A stretch of DNA of 64,000 nucleotides from a virus. This document shows positions 7,716-14,770 of this stretch, piece after piece; the stretch's first letter is position 1, and each line of letters begins with the position of its first letter. The position numbers and the translations under genes were made by a program. The stretch is from positions 32,283-96,282 of IMG/VR virus record IMGVR_UViG_3300036834_000231; one strand, written 5' to 3'. A model generated the notes under the pieces. It saw only the letters and a list, made by a program, of their open reading frames with translations, was not told where the DNA came from and did not search any database.

Positions 7716-8429
7716 ATGAACACCGCCCCCGTTCTACGAGCTGACCTAACTGCGATCGCTATGCCCGACCGCGTCGCCCGTCTGCCGCTCGATCCGCGTG
7801 GCTATCCTATTCCCTGGTTCGTGAACATCGACAAAGAGGGCGTGGCAGATTTCCGGATCATTGGCCCGGGCAAAGTCGAGCGCGCGGTCAAGCAAGGCGT
7901 GTGCTGGATCTGCGGCGAGCGTTTGGGCGTTAACCGGGCGTTCGTCATCGGCCCGATGTGCGCGATCAACCGCATCTCGTCGGAGCCGCCCTCGCATCGC
8001 GACTGCGCGGAGTATGGGGCGCGCGCCTGTCCGTTTCTTACCCGGCCGCACATGCGCCGCCGCGAGAACGATCTGCCAGAGGTAATCGTCCCGGCGGCCG
8101 GCTTTGGCGTGGACCGCAATCCGGGCGCTACGCTTGTGTGGATCACCAAGGATTACGAGATTCGGAATGCCGAGCACGGCGCTCCTGGTTTGCTGTTTCA
8201 TCTGGGCGATCCGCTCGAAACGCTCTGGTATGCGGAAGGGCGCGCGGCGACCGCGACGGAAATTTGGACGTCCGTTCGGACTGGCCTGCCCATTCTGTTC
8301 GAGCAAGCCCGAGCGCAAGGCCCGGAAGCGGTCCAGGACCTCAACGAAGCGTGCCGGCGCGCTCTGCCGCTCTTGCCGCGGCTTAGCGCCGGTGAAGGCC
8401 TGGAGGCTTACACCGCCCAAAGCTCATGA
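7716..8429 (+). CDS. conserved phage protein with cysteine motifs
   Basis: The 237-residue product has PRGYPIPWFVNIDKEG, then CWICGERLG, FVIGPMCAINR and SSEPPSHRDCAEYGARACPFL. I have seen this arrangement in many phage proteins of unknown function; the cysteines suggest a zinc site. ATG 7716 is preferred over TTG 7698. It overlaps the next gene as ATGA, so they form an operon. Confidence 0.8.
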   Translation: MNTAPVLRADLTAIAMPDRVARLPLDPRGYPIPWFVNIDKEGVADFRIIGPGKVERAVKQGVCWICGERLGVNRAFVIGPMCAINRISSEPPSHRDCAEYGARACPFLTRPHMRRRENDLPEVIVPAAGFGVDRNPGATLVWITKDYEIRNAEHGAPGLLFHLGDPLETLWYAEGRAATATEIWTSVRTGLPILFEQARAQGPEAVQDLNEACRRALPLLPRLSAGEGLEAYTAQSS

Positions 8430-8983
8430 AGCCGCCGCCTGTCGTCGGGGCGCGCAATCACTTTCAGTCGACGCGCGAGATGGCGGAACTCGCGGTCGGG
8501 CGCCTGAAGCTCGAGGAGCCGTGGGTCTGGGACGACGCCATGCGGGCGCGTTTTCTCGAATGGCTCACCGGGTACTCGAATAGGCTGGTCGATTGGATAG
8601 CCGATAACTTTACGACCGGGGCGCAGCGTGGCATCGAGCAAACCGCCCATCTGCTGCAGAATCCCGATTACTACGAAACTCTCAAGAGGCGGCGCGAGCG
8701 GGGCCGCGAACGCATGAAAGCCGAGCAGGAGAGCCAGGAGCGCGAGCGGGAAGAACGCGCGCAGGGCGGCTACACGGCGGCAGAGATCCAGTCGGAGCGG
8801 GAGAGCTTAGAGGAGCAGATTCGCTATCATGCCTCCTGCTCTGCCCAATTGCGCGCGCGCCTGGAAGCGCTGCCGACAAATCCCAAGCTCGTGCGGTTTA
8901 CGGACCTCGCGAAACAATCTAAAAACTGGACGGTTTCGGTGAACGGAGTGCGGCACCCGGCCGATCCGAACGATGCCAGCTAA
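8426..8983 (+). CDS. hypothetical protein with central coiled coil (185 aa)
   Basis: ATG 8426 overlaps the previous stop (ATGA). The middle (LKRRRERGRERMKAEQESQEREREE) is a highly charged helix, probably a coiled coil, flanked by a helical N-terminal part. No family recognised. It is the last gene before a terminator at 8991. Confidence 0.75.
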   Translation: MKPPPVVGARNHFQSTREMAELAVGRLKLEEPWVWDDAMRARFLEWLTGYSNRLVDWIADNFTTGAQRGIEQTAHLLQNPDYYETLKRRRERGRERMKAEQESQEREREERAQGGYTAAEIQSERESLEEQIRYHASCSAQLRARLEALPTNPKLVRFTDLAKQSKNWTVSVNGVRHPADPNDAS

Positions 8984-8990
8984 AAAGGGA

Positions 8991-9015
8991 AACCCGGCTG
9001 TTAGGATGCCGGGTT
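8991..9015 (+). terminator. intrinsic terminator
   Basis: AACCCGGC / GCCGGGTT with a 9-base loop, followed by TGTGTG rather than a clean T run, 8 bases after the 8426-8983 stop. Confidence 0.65.
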
Positions 9016-9070
9016 TGTGTGCTGATCTAAGTGTATTGGGGTAGGTTGATGTACCCAGGGCGATCTTATC

Positions 9071-9283
9071 ATGAATCCGCAGCAGCATCCAGACGAAGAT
9101 CATGTGTGTTTGATCGTAAGCCGGGCGCAAATTCCCATGCCGCTCGGCGAGGCGCAGCGGCGCGTTTTAGACGAGAATCTGGAGATCGATTCGGGGGGCC
9201 TGGTGTTCTTCTTCCGGGATTGCCCGGAGGTGCGCTCGGTGCTTGGCTTGAGCCCGGGCGGCCGGCTGCTGCTCGAGGCTTAA
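9071..9283 (+). CDS. hypothetical protein (70 aa)
   Basis: ATG 9071 opens a 70-codon frame (MNPQQHPDEDHVCLIV...). The product looks like a small globular protein (GGLVFFFRDCPEVRSVLGL). No family. The ribosome binding site is weak. Confidence 0.55.
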   Translation: MNPQQHPDEDHVCLIVSRAQIPMPLGEAQRRVLDENLEIDSGGLVFFFRDCPEVRSVLGLSPGGRLLLEA

Positions 9284-9373
9284 AAAGGAACCATCGGCTA
9301 TTCTGAAGTTTCCGCCTAACGCTGGCAGAAGCGCGGTTGCTCGAAGCCTCCTAGGAGCTTCACTAAAGGCAAA

Positions 9374-9428
9374 CCCCGCTATAAGAGAGCGGGGCTGCCA
9401 ATCCGGTGAGGCGGAAAGGAGTTCCGCC
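9374..9428 (+). promoter_or_regulatory. two hairpins, one holding the Shine-Dalgarno in its loop
   Basis: Hairpin 9374-9394 (CCCCGCT / AGCGGGG) is terminator-like. Hairpin 9410-9428 is GGCGGAA-AGGAG-TTCCGCC, with the AGGAG ribosome binding site exactly forming the loop. The tiny ORF at 9430 starts right after. This could tune translation of the peptide. Confidence 0.6.
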
Positions 9429-9429
9429 G

Positions 9430-9507
9430 ATGGAACACCTGGTGCTGTTGCTGCTCCTGCTGTTTAGGAGACGCCGGCTCAAGATACGGCTCGAAATCGA
9501 GTTGTAG
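9430..9507 (+). CDS. tiny membrane peptide P1 (25 aa)
   Basis: The peptide begins MEHLVLLLLLLF and continues RRRRLKIRLEIEL: a short hydrophobic helix followed by four arginines and an alternating basic/acidic tail. AGGAG sits 8 bases upstream in a hairpin loop. The RRRR..LKI.(L/I)EI tail is shared with the minus-strand peptide at 60827-60907, so this is a repeated gene type here. Function unknown. Single-pass insertion in the inner membrane is likely. Confidence 0.6.
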   Translation: MEHLVLLLLLLFRRRRLKIRLEIEL

Positions 9508-9590
9508 TTGATGCCGAAAGGGATTGGCGGGAGCGAACCGCTGATCCCTTCAGCACCGATGATATCAAAAGAGGCCCTTTAAAACAGCAA

Positions 9591-9613
9591 ACCCGCCTTC
9601 GCAAGAGGCGGGT
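9591..9613. terminator. bidirectional terminator hairpin
   Basis: ACCCGCCT / AGGCGGGT, followed on the minus strand by TTTGCTGTTTTAA. The stem overlaps the stop codon of the 9613-9723 gene. Copies of the same hairpin with the same TTTGCTGTTT tail occur at 60933 and 61145. Confidence 0.75.
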
Positions 9614-9723
9614 CAGCCTCCGGTTTCCGCCAGATTTTTGAAATGCTCGGCCAATTTACCAAAGGCATCATCCAGGTTGTCGGCTTCGAATTTACAATCT
9701 GCCTTCAAATGAAATGTCGGCAT
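9613..9723 (-). CDS. small acidic protein (36 aa)
   Basis: The peptide runs MPTFHLKADCKFEADNLDDA... to NLAETGG. Its ATG lies inside the end of the upstream gene (overlap 9692-9723), typical of coupled phage genes. No family. Confidence 0.55.
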   Translation of the reverse strand: MPTFHLKADCKFEADNLDDAFGKLAEHFKNLAETGG

Positions 9724-9856
9724 CGGTGCGCTTCTCCACTAGGTTCATCGCGGCCAACTGGCGGCGTTCCTGCGAATCCTTGGGATAGAGAAATTGGGCG
9801 AATTCGAGCAAGGTATCCGCCAAGGCACAGCGGATAAAATCCAACGTATTCTTCAT
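9692..9856 (-). CDS. hypothetical protein (54 aa)
   Basis: The start MKNTLDFIRCALADTLL overlaps the stop of the membrane peptide upstream as ATGA. The product is amphipathic and helical (LLEFAQFLYPKDSQERRQL). No family. It is the middle gene of a three-gene coupled set. Confidence 0.6.
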   Translation of the reverse strand: MKNTLDFIRCALADTLLEFAQFLYPKDSQERRQLAAMNLVEKRTDADISFEGRL

Positions 9857-9924
9857 ATGGATCGCAGCACGAAGAGAGCTATTCCCATTATCGCGAGCCA
9901 CAGGAAGATGAGCAGCAGAAGCAT
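9853..9924 (-). CDS. tiny membrane peptide P7 (23 aa)
   Basis: Almost the whole peptide is one hydrophobic helix (MLLLLIFLWLAIMGIALF). GAAGGA lies about 11 bases before ATG 9924, and its stop overlaps the next ATG. Another member of the set of very short membrane peptides of this genome. Confidence 0.55.
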   Translation of the reverse strand: MLLLLIFLWLAIMGIALFVLRSI

Positions 9925-9965
9925 GCTGACGTCTATTTCCTTCAACGAGCGAAGGAGTCTAGACC

Positions 9966-10313
9966 TCAATGCACGACCTCGCTCGTTAAATTGTCGTCCT
10001 TGAGCAAGACCTCGTAGATGCGGAGATCCTGCCGGCCGATTTCGAGGTAGCGCACGCAATTGGGATAGAGCTCGGTGGCGCGTACGCTCTCGATCATGCC
10101 GTCGAGGACGGCCGAGACGCAGCGGGCGGCGGCACCCTGGTTATCGGGGCTGGCGAGGGCTAATTGCAGATTAGAGGCGACGGCGAGCAGGGAGGCGATG
10201 TCCATGTCGACCGTGATGCGCGCGCGCGGATCGCGGCTGGGATCGACCTCTGCGGTGGCTTGCGCGATAATCTCTTCCCACTGCTTGACAACTGCGGGAT
10301 CAGGAGGTTTCAT
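9966..10313 (-). CDS. hypothetical protein (115 aa)
   Basis: The frame starts MKPPDPAVVKQWEEIIAQA and contains an all-helical-looking middle (ITVDMDIASLLAVASNLQLAL). It overlaps the previous gene's end by 14 bases, so it is co-transcribed. No family recognised. Confidence 0.7.
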   Translation of the reverse strand: MKPPDPAVVKQWEEIIAQATAEVDPSRDPRARITVDMDIASLLAVASNLQLALASPDNQGAAARCVSAVLDGMIESVRATELYPNCVRYLEIGRQDLRIYEVLLKDDNLTSEVVH

Positions 10314-10659
10314 GACTCCTCCGTTTTACGTAGTCATCGACGACGCTATTCATTTTGCGCCTTCCCTCTTTGAGCACGGTGGCGGCGTCCGCGAGCGACA
10401 AGCCGGTATCGGCGGCGAGGGATTCAACAGTGTTGTCGGCGGTGCGCAGGGCTTCGCGCGAATCGGCATGCGAGAGCGCGCAAGCGAAGCATATGGTCCG
10501 GACGGACTCTGGATTGTTTCGGATCAGTTCGACGGACGATGGAGACATCCACGCATCGCCGTGACAAAGGAAGCAACTGAACCTGGTTTGCGAGGCGATC
10601 ATATCCGCTTCTGGGATATACTTGCCCATGCCCACGATGACGACTACTTCTTGAGGCAT
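10300..10659 (-). CDS. hypothetical zinc-binding protein (119 aa)
   Basis: CFLCHG and CFACA, about 28 residues apart, make a probable zinc site. The start MPQEVVVIVGMGKYIP is chosen because TGATATCCT lies 8 bases upstream on the same strand, the promoter arrangement seen before many genes here. The first gene of the 9613-10659 minus-strand operon. Confidence 0.7.
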   Translation of the reverse strand: MPQEVVVIVGMGKYIPEADMIASQTRFSCFLCHGDAWMSPSSVELIRNNPESVRTICFACALSHADSREALRTADNTVESLAADTGLSLADAATVLKEGRRKMNSVVDDYVKRRSHETS

Positions 10660-10667
10660 TTTCAGGA

Positions 10668-10676
10668 AGGATATCA
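10668..10676 (-). promoter_or_regulatory. extended -10 box (TGATATCCT), leaderless start
   Basis: TGATATCCT fits TGnTATnnT. It is 8 bases from ATG 10659, so the transcript would begin at or next to the start codon. Confidence 0.6.
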
Positions 10677-10745
10677 CGGCGCCATCATCGGTGGTATCGC
10701 GATGGTATGACCGCGTAATATAAAGCGAGTGGCAGGTTTATAAGT

Positions 10746-10967
10746 ATGAACGATTTTGGATGGGCCTTAAGGCAACTCCACAATGGAGCTAAGGTATCGC
10801 GCTCGGGCTGGAACGGCAAAGGCATGTGGCTTCACCTGCAAGTGCCTGACGAGCACAGTAAGATGACCTTGCCCTACATTTACATGTTTACAGCCCAAGG
10901 CGATCTGGTGCCATGGCTCGCTAGTCAAACCGACGTATTGGCATTTGATTGGGCGTCCGCTGAATGA
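10746..10967 (+). CDS. DUF2829 protein, Tad2-like anti-Thoeris
   Basis: The 73-residue product (DFGWALRQLHNGAKVSRSGWNGKGMWLHL ... GDLVPWLASQTDVLAFDWASAE) matches the small DUF2829 family closely: the RxGWNGKGM and VPWLxSQxDxLAxDW motifs are all present. DUF2829 proteins include Tad2, which binds the signalling nucleotide made by Thoeris ThsB and so blocks abortive infection. The assignment is by motif. Anti-Thoeris activity is inferred from the family. The stop overlaps the next start (ATGA). Confidence 0.9.
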   Translation: MNDFGWALRQLHNGAKVSRSGWNGKGMWLHLQVPDEHSKMTLPYIYMFTAQGDLVPWLASQTDVLAFDWASAE

Positions 10968-11464
10968 ATCAGATCGTCGGCAAGCAAGCGAACGGGCGGG
11001 ATTACGTGGCGCTGGTGCTCGAACCGGGCAATCTGCACCGGCTGCAGAAGAAGCAGCCTATCACGGTGCGCATCGAGGATTTGTTCCCGGCCGGCATCCC
11101 GCGCAAATTGACTGTGCTGATTTCGTTCAGCGCGACGCCGCAGGCCGATGCGAAGAGGCTGCGCGAGACAGCCGAAGTGACGTTCGACGAGCGCACGCCC
11201 GTCAGCGAGAAGAAGAGACCGCATTGTCCAGAGTGCCGCTCGACGGTCGAGACGCTTGGCGTCTGGCGCAACGATTCGCCGCTGTGGCTGGTGTTTTGCC
11301 CGGTTTGCGGTTGCACACTCGGCATCGTACCGAAAGAGAAGGAGCCGGCCTGGAAAGCGGAACTCAGCAAAGCAGAGCCCGTGCGCAGTGATGAATCAAA
11401 AGAAGTGCTTGACGAAGTAGTCGATCCACCACACGCACAGCGCGACGAGCAAAATCATAAGTAG
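10964..11464 (+). CDS. hypothetical zinc-ribbon protein (166 aa)
   Basis: CPECRS and CPVCGC in the middle make a zinc ribbon, preceded by a beta-rich N-terminal part. The ATG overlaps the DUF2829 stop, so the two are one operon. The low-complexity tail overlaps an antisense membrane ORF (11396-11503). Function unknown. Confidence 0.75.
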   Translation: MNQIVGKQANGRDYVALVLEPGNLHRLQKKQPITVRIEDLFPAGIPRKLTVLISFSATPQADAKRLRETAEVTFDERTPVSEKKRPHCPECRSTVETLGVWRNDSPLWLVFCPVCGCTLGIVPKEKEPAWKAELSKAEPVRSDESKEVLDEVVDPPHAQRDEQNHK

Positions 11465-11503
11465 AGCAAAGAGCAGTATGTGAGCAACGTCATTCGAGAG
11501 CAT
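11396..11503 (-). CDS. possible small membrane protein (35 aa)
   Basis: ATG 11503 opens a 35-codon frame dominated by one hydrophobic segment (HILLFALLMILLVALCVWW) and ending DYFVKHFF. It is antisense to the end of the previous gene. There is no clear ribosome binding site, but the strongly membrane-like product favours coding. Confidence 0.45.
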   Translation of the reverse strand: MLSNDVAHILLFALLMILLVALCVWWIDYFVKHFF

Positions 11504-11546
11504 CGAGACGCTCACGTGTTCGCTTGGCCGATTCGGAATGCGCAGC

Positions 11547-11759
11547 TCATGAGGATATCAGGCCCTTGGCTTTAGCTTCCGGGTAATCGACCCAGCGCCA
11601 ACCGAGAAAGCAGCGCACAAAGGCGCGGTGAATCCACCAGGGCCGCTTGGCCGCCACTACGTAAAAGTCGGGGAACAGCACGAACACGCCGGCCTGTGGC
11701 GGCGGCGTAAAAGGGCGGCACGCGGTCTTTCCAGATTCGTCTGGTTCGATGCGGGGCAT
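11547..11759 (-). CDS. hypothetical protein (70 aa)
   Basis: The product has a proline-rich start and an aromatic, basic C-terminal half (YVVAAKRPWWIHRAFVRCF). TGATATGCT lies 9 bases upstream, so the message may be leaderless. Divergent from the 11798 gene. No family. Confidence 0.65.
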   Translation of the reverse strand: MPRIEPDESGKTACRPFTPPPQAGVFVLFPDFYVVAAKRPWWIHRAFVRCFLGWRWVDYPEAKAKGLISS

Positions 11760-11768
11760 GAGAGGAAA

Positions 11769-11791
11769 AGCATATCACGCCTTGATATCCT
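11769..11791. promoter_or_regulatory. divergent extended -10 boxes
   Basis: The 23-base stretch holds TGATATGCT on minus (11769-11777) and TGATATCCT on plus (11783-11791), together nearly palindromic. Plus: 6 bases to ATG 11798. Minus: 9 bases to ATG 11759. One site could control both genes. Confidence 0.65.
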
Positions 11792-11797
11792 AGCGAT

Positions 11798-12124
11798 ATG
11801 TCTGTCGACAACTTCCAAGAGATCGCCCAGGAGATCGTCAACAAGGCCCAGCGGGCGGTGGACGATGTGATCGATCGACAGGGAAAAGCCGCCAAGGGCG
11901 CCTGGAAAGTGCAAGCCGGCGTGGTGCCGGGGAGTCGAATCGCAGAATACGATCGGGTATGGTTCTACACAGTCGAAGACTACGATCGGGACGGCGAGCA
12001 CGCGAACGATCCGAAGTACCTCACCAAATACAACGAGCTTCAGTGGGAAGCCATGCGCTACTACTTGCAGATCTCCGATCCACGGGTGAACAACTGGGCG
12101 GATCTGCAGTTCATCTGGTATTAG
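11798..12124 (+). CDS. hypothetical protein (108 aa)
   Basis: Begins MSVDNFQEIAQEIVNKAQRAV (helical) and continues with an aromatic part (YDRVWFYTVEDYDRDGEH, NELQWEAMRYYLQI). No family. The start is supported by TGATATCCT exactly 6 bases before ATG. A strong terminator follows at 12210. Confidence 0.75.
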   Translation: MSVDNFQEIAQEIVNKAQRAVDDVIDRQGKAAKGAWKVQAGVVPGSRIAEYDRVWFYTVEDYDRDGEHANDPKYLTKYNELQWEAMRYYLQISDPRVNNWADLQFIWY

Positions 12125-12209
12125 CCCCCAAACTTTCTTGATAGAGTGAATGGGTCAGGACTGCGATAACCTTCACGTCATAACTCTTCGTCTTTTGGTA
12201 ATACACAAG

Positions 12210-12247
12210 CCCGGCTCTTCCTCGGAGCCGGGTTTGTTTTTTTGGGG
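12210..12247 (+). terminator. intrinsic terminator
   Basis: CCCGGCTC / GAGCCGGG with a 7-base loop, followed by TTTGTTTTTTT. The clearest plus-strand terminator in the window. Confidence 0.9.
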
Positions 12248-12294
12248 CAACGCCATTTTCACACGCCAAGGCGCTTGCATTATTCAATCTAGTT

Positions 12295-12303
12295 TGATAT
12301 CAT
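12295..12303 (+). promoter_or_regulatory. extended -10 box (TGATATCAT)
   Basis: TGATATCAT lies 6 bases before ATG 12310. It would drive transcription through the hairpin and peptide P2. Confidence 0.5.
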
Positions 12304-12309
12304 ACAAGT

Positions 12310-12582
12310 ATGGCGGGAAGCGGTTGGAACGAAGGATGGGCAATCGGCAACGATGCACCTAGGGCGTCGAGTCGATTGGCCGGAGTTACGAGCTCCGGCC
12401 TTTCAATCCTACTCGCCGTAGGAGGTGATCTGTATGCACCTCGTGCTGAAGGTGGTCTTGATTTTTGGGACCATAGTGCTGAAGTTGCGGTGGAAACGCC
12501 GTTAATCCAGGCACAGGAGGCGGCGGCCCACCCGTCGCCTTCCTTCTTCAGTATACCGCCAATTCAAACTAGTTCGATATGA
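12310..12582 (+). CDS. doubtful ORF (90 aa) in P2 leader
   Basis: The frame has a good leaderless start (TGATATCAT 6 bases upstream) but reads like non-coding sequence. It runs through the hairpin 12378-12400 and over peptide P2 in another phase. It may simply be the leader of the P2 message. Confidence 0.25.
   Translation: MAGSGWNEGWAIGNDAPRASSRLAGVTSSGLSILLAVGGDLYAPRAEGGLDFWDHSAEVAVETPLIQAQEAAAHPSPSFFSIPPIQTSSI
12378..12430 (+). promoter_or_regulatory. hairpin and near-perfect Shine-Dalgarno
   Basis: Hairpin GGCCGGAG / CTCCGGCC (12378-12400) is followed by AGGAGGTGATC at 12420-12430, an 11-base complement of the usual 16S rRNA 3' tail, just before the P2 start. The same hairpin-plus-SD order occurs at 14194 and 14771. 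Confidence 0.6.
12434..12505 (+). CDS. tiny membrane peptide P2 (23 aa)
   Basis: The peptide MHLVLKVVLIFGTIVLKL ends RWKRR: a short hydrophobic helix with a basic tail. The very strong ribosome binding site ends 3 bases before ATG, and a hairpin lies upstream, as for P3 and P4. Function unknown. Confidence 0.6.
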   Translation: MHLVLKVVLIFGTIVLKLRWKRR

Positions 12583-12785
12583 CAGACTACAAGGCGAGTT
12601 GGGATCTAGCCTCAATCCCAGACCAGGAGTTTTTTTCGGAACTTGGCCGCCGCAATGCTGCGAAGCGGAGCAAGCCGCTGGGCGGCGCCCGGCCCGGGGC
12701 TGGCCGCAAGGCAACTATGGCGCCGTGTCCGCGCTGCGGTCAATTGGTGACGGCCACGCAAGCGCGCCGCGGTCACGGTTGCTGA
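12579..12785 (+). CDS. small zinc-finger protein with basic linker (68 aa)
   Basis: A basic PGAGRKATM stretch precedes CPRCGQLVTATQARRGHGC, a CxxC...HxC zinc site. The design resembles the duplicated GRPR-CPKCG unit of the gene at 19102-19365, so it may bind nucleic acid. Overlaps the convergent gene's 3' end by 13 bases. Confidence 0.65.
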   Translation: MTDYKASWDLASIPDQEFFSELGRRNAAKRSKPLGGARPGAGRKATMAPCPRCGQLVTATQARRGHGC

Positions 12786-12958
12786 GCCTCCAGAACGCCT
12801 TTACGCCGCAAACTCTCTTCGATCTCGTCTAAATCCAGACCCTCGAAGCCAGGATCAAAATTATCTTCGCACTCTGAGTCGGCAACGCAGGAGCGTAGGT
12901 ATTGGAGCTCGTCACGAGTCAGAGTTACGGTGATCTCTTGCGTTTCTTCGGGGCTCAT
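12773..12958 (-). CDS. hypothetical acidic protein (61 aa)
   Basis: The start MSPEETQEITVTLTRDEL overlaps the stop of the upstream gene (ATGA). The C-terminal half is very acidic (DSECEDNFDPGFEGLDLDEIEE). No family. Confidence 0.65.
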   Translation of the reverse strand: MSPEETQEITVTLTRDELQYLRSCVADSECEDNFDPGFEGLDLDEIEESLRRKGVLEAQQP

Positions 12959-13305
12959 GCAGTTCTTTCGGGGCCGAACTCGAACGCATGGTGCTCCGAG
13001 CCGTCCGGGAAGATGACCACGATCGGCGATAGACGAAACAAGCCATAGCCCGCGTAATCGCAAGGTTGGCGCTTGGCGCCCGTCGGGTTCTCGCCGAAGG
13101 CCTTCGGCGAGTCAGGCAGATAGCGGCTGAGGCATTCGCACGTGGCGCTGTCCGGGGTCGCGCCCTGATCTTTGAATTGCCGGAAGTCCTCGATCGAGGC
13201 GACGTGGCCGCAGACGGGGCATCCAAAACGCCAGCAGAAAATGTCAGGTCCGAAGCGCCGCGTGCCCTCGTCGAGCCACTCCTGATGGGTCATTCGAGCG
13301 GGCAT
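12955..13305 (-). CDS. VVA0879-family phage protein
   Basis: The product (TRRFGPDIFCWRFGCPVCGH, FRQFKDQGATPDSATCECLSRY, CDYAGYGLFRLSPI) matches the VVA0879 family as I remember it: WRF.CPxCG followed by QGATP and a CDYAG.GLF.L.P motif. The function of the family is unknown. GGAGGTCA precedes ATG 13305; MTHQEW four codons in is an alternative. Confidence 0.8.
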   Translation of the reverse strand: MPARMTHQEWLDEGTRRFGPDIFCWRFGCPVCGHVASIEDFRQFKDQGATPDSATCECLSRYLPDSPKAFGENPTGAKRQPCDYAGYGLFRLSPIVVIFPDGSEHHAFEFGPERTA

Positions 13306-13493
13306 ATCGCGCTGACCTCCTCGATGAAGCGGATCGCCCATTCGAGCGCAGATTGCTCAGACTTGTCAAAGTCGGGGTCGCCGCGGTGCGTGGCAATGCG
13401 ATGAGTGAGCCAGTCACACCGCCGGCGCAGCCGGTCGAGGCGGTCCAATTCCTTGGGCGTCAACGTGGTACGGATCGCGAGAGGTTTACTCAC
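13290..13493 (-). CDS. hypothetical helical protein (67 aa)
   Basis: GTG 13493 follows GCGGAAG. The product MSKPLAIRTTLTPKELDRL is basic, then acidic, and helical throughout. It overlaps the VVA0879 start by 16 bases. No family. Confidence 0.65.
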   Translation of the reverse strand: MSKPLAIRTTLTPKELDRLDRLRRRCDWLTHRIATHRGDPDFDKSEQSALEWAIRFIEEVSAICPLE

Positions 13494-13586
13494 GATGACT
13501 TCTTCCGCAGGGAATTGCGAAAGGAAAATGGTATCACGGTAACCATCATGTTAAAGAGTCTCAGCTTTCTTAAGCTGCTGAGCAAG

Positions 13587-13757
13587 CTACGGTTTGTGCA
13601 ACAGGCTCTCGCACTGCCGGGCCTCGGGCACTTTCTCTGCGATCTGTTCGCATAGCCCTTGCAGAAAACCGTGCAGCCACATGAGCTGCTCTTTGTCCTG
13701 CTCGCCGGCCACTTCATCTTGCAGGCCGTGCGCGAACTTGACGATCAAGTCGTTCAT
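13587..13757 (-). CDS. hypothetical protein (56 aa)
   Basis: The frame MNDLIVKFAHGLQDEVAGEQ continues helical to CESLLHKP. Codon use and composition look coding. No clear ribosome binding site. No family. Confidence 0.6.
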   Translation of the reverse strand: MNDLIVKFAHGLQDEVAGEQDKEQLMWLHGFLQGLCEQIAEKVPEARQCESLLHKP

Positions 13758-13830
13758 GATTCGAAGACCGGAGAGCCCGTCTAGAGCCCTCCGGCGCTCC
13801 GCATATTTGCGAAGTTTCTGAGAACTCCTC

Positions 13831-13884
13831 TCAGTCTACCCGAAAGCCCGGTGGCCCAGAGCAGTTGTCGCCTTGCGCTTTCAT
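13831..13884 (-). CDS. very short protein (17 aa)
   Basis: MKAQGDNCSGPPGFRVD starts on an ATGA overlap with the upstream gene. I recall that phage proteins of the neighbouring type are often followed by a short M.A..DNC.G peptide like this one, so I keep it despite its size. Confidence 0.5.
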   Translation of the reverse strand: MKAQGDNCSGPPGFRVD

Positions 13885-14051
13885 GGTCGGCGCTGCAGAA
13901 TGGCGCGCTCCATGGGCGAGTGCTTGGCGCAGGCCCAGTACCTGGTCGTTCGAATGAGGAACGCGCAGGTTCCCGGCTGGCCGGGACGGCAAACCGCCGC
14001 CACGTGTTCTTCCGTCACCGGCGCCGGGTCGTCGCGTTCGGGAATCAGCAC
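13881..14051 (-). CDS. small phage protein with paired cysteines (56 aa)
   Basis: GTG 14051 reads VLIPERDDPAPVTEEHVAAV, then CRPGQPGTCAFLI and WACAKHSPMERAILQRR. The C..GQ...C.FL....C.K pattern is one I associate with small phage proteins of unknown function. TGGCATCAT lies exactly 6 bases upstream, supporting a leaderless GTG start. Coupled to the 17-residue gene. Confidence 0.6.
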   Translation of the reverse strand: MLIPERDDPAPVTEEHVAAVCRPGQPGTCAFLIRTTRYWACAKHSPMERAILQRRP

Positions 14052-14057
14052 CTGCCC

Positions 14058-14066
14058 ATGATGCCA
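14058..14066 (-). promoter_or_regulatory. extended -10 box (TGGCATCAT)
   Basis: It lies 6 bases before GTG 14051. The same TGGCATCAT with upstream CC(G/A) occurs before the Uma2 gene at 16134 (16141-16149), and TGGCATGAT before the one at 15496 (15507-15515), so the three share a duplicated promoter. Confidence 0.55.
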
Positions 14067-14193
14067 TGGCAGTTGTCCACTTTTTTTCGGGATACTAGGG
14101 CCCTTGCCGCTCTGCTGCTTAGGAGACGACAGAGCAAGGAATTTTAAGCACAGGATGCGTCCTTATGCTACAGTCCCGATTGACAGAAGGGAA

Positions 14194-14249
14194 AAGCCGG
14201 GAGTAAGGTCCCGGCTTCTCCGATACCACTTCCAGCTAAGGAGGTGATC
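14194..14249 (+). promoter_or_regulatory. hairpin and perfect 12-base Shine-Dalgarno
   Basis: Hairpin AAGCCGGGA / TCCCGGCTT (14194-14217) is followed by AAGGAGGTGATC at 14238-14249, a full 12-base match to the complement of the 16S 3' tail, four bases before the TTG start of P3. Confidence 0.65.
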
Positions 14250-14253
14250 GTAC

Positions 14254-14331
14254 TTGGTCATCAGACTCAGACTGGCCCTATTTTTGGTAGGGTCGCTAAA
14301 ATTCTACCTCTCCCTGCAAAGGGCGCGGTAG
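14254..14331 (+). CDS. tiny membrane peptide P3 (25 aa)
   Basis: TTG start. The peptide (VIRLRLALFLVGSLKFYLSL then QRAR) is a basic-hydrophobic-basic helix. It is a close paralogue of P4 at 14827 (18 of 25 residues alike by eye). Strong Shine-Dalgarno and hairpin upstream. Function unknown. Other small hydrophobic phage peptides act as toxins, lysis factors or inhibitors. Confidence 0.6.
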   Translation: MVIRLRLALFLVGSLKFYLSLQRAR

Positions 14332-14371
14332 CGACCTCAGTTTACGACAGCAGCAAGCGCGCGAGAAAGCC

Positions 14372-14590
14372 ATGAAACGCCACGATCTGCCAGCCGAGTA
14401 TTTCCCGTTCACGATCGAAGCCATCAACCCGGCGACCGGCCAGGTGGTTTGGTTCCGGCGCGTGGACAAACCGGATGGAGTTCTTAAGCTCGAGATTCCG
14501 CCGCTCGCGCGCCAGCTCGGGCATCCGGTTTCGATCCGCTTGGTCTTTGCTGACGGCTCAGTCGAAGAAGGCGGCGAGCTCTTAACATAG
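14372..14590 (+). CDS. hypothetical protein (72 aa)
   Basis: The product MKRHDLPAEYFPFTIEAINP continues as beta-rich sequence (GQVVWFRRVDKPDGVLKLEIPPL) and ends EEGGELLT. It looks like a small beta domain. No family. The 180 bases after it hold only a short GTCCG/CGGAC hairpin and a decayed promoter copy (GCCACGGCAGTTGTCC). Confidence 0.65.
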   Translation: MKRHDLPAEYFPFTIEAINPATGQVVWFRRVDKPDGVLKLEIPPLARQLGHPVSIRLVFADGSVEEGGELLT

Positions 14591-14770
14591 GCCCAAGTCT
14601 TGCCACGGCAGTTGTCCGCCTTCCCCGGACGACTGGTTTCGCATTCTGGGAACTGCTAGTGCTGCTAGCTCTTCGAGCATAGCAAGCGTTTACAATGGAA
14701 ATTCCTAGGCCGAAAGGTTGGAGAGGCGAGCGTTCTTTTGTCGGCTATTCAGTTCGGCCGAGAAGGGAAA

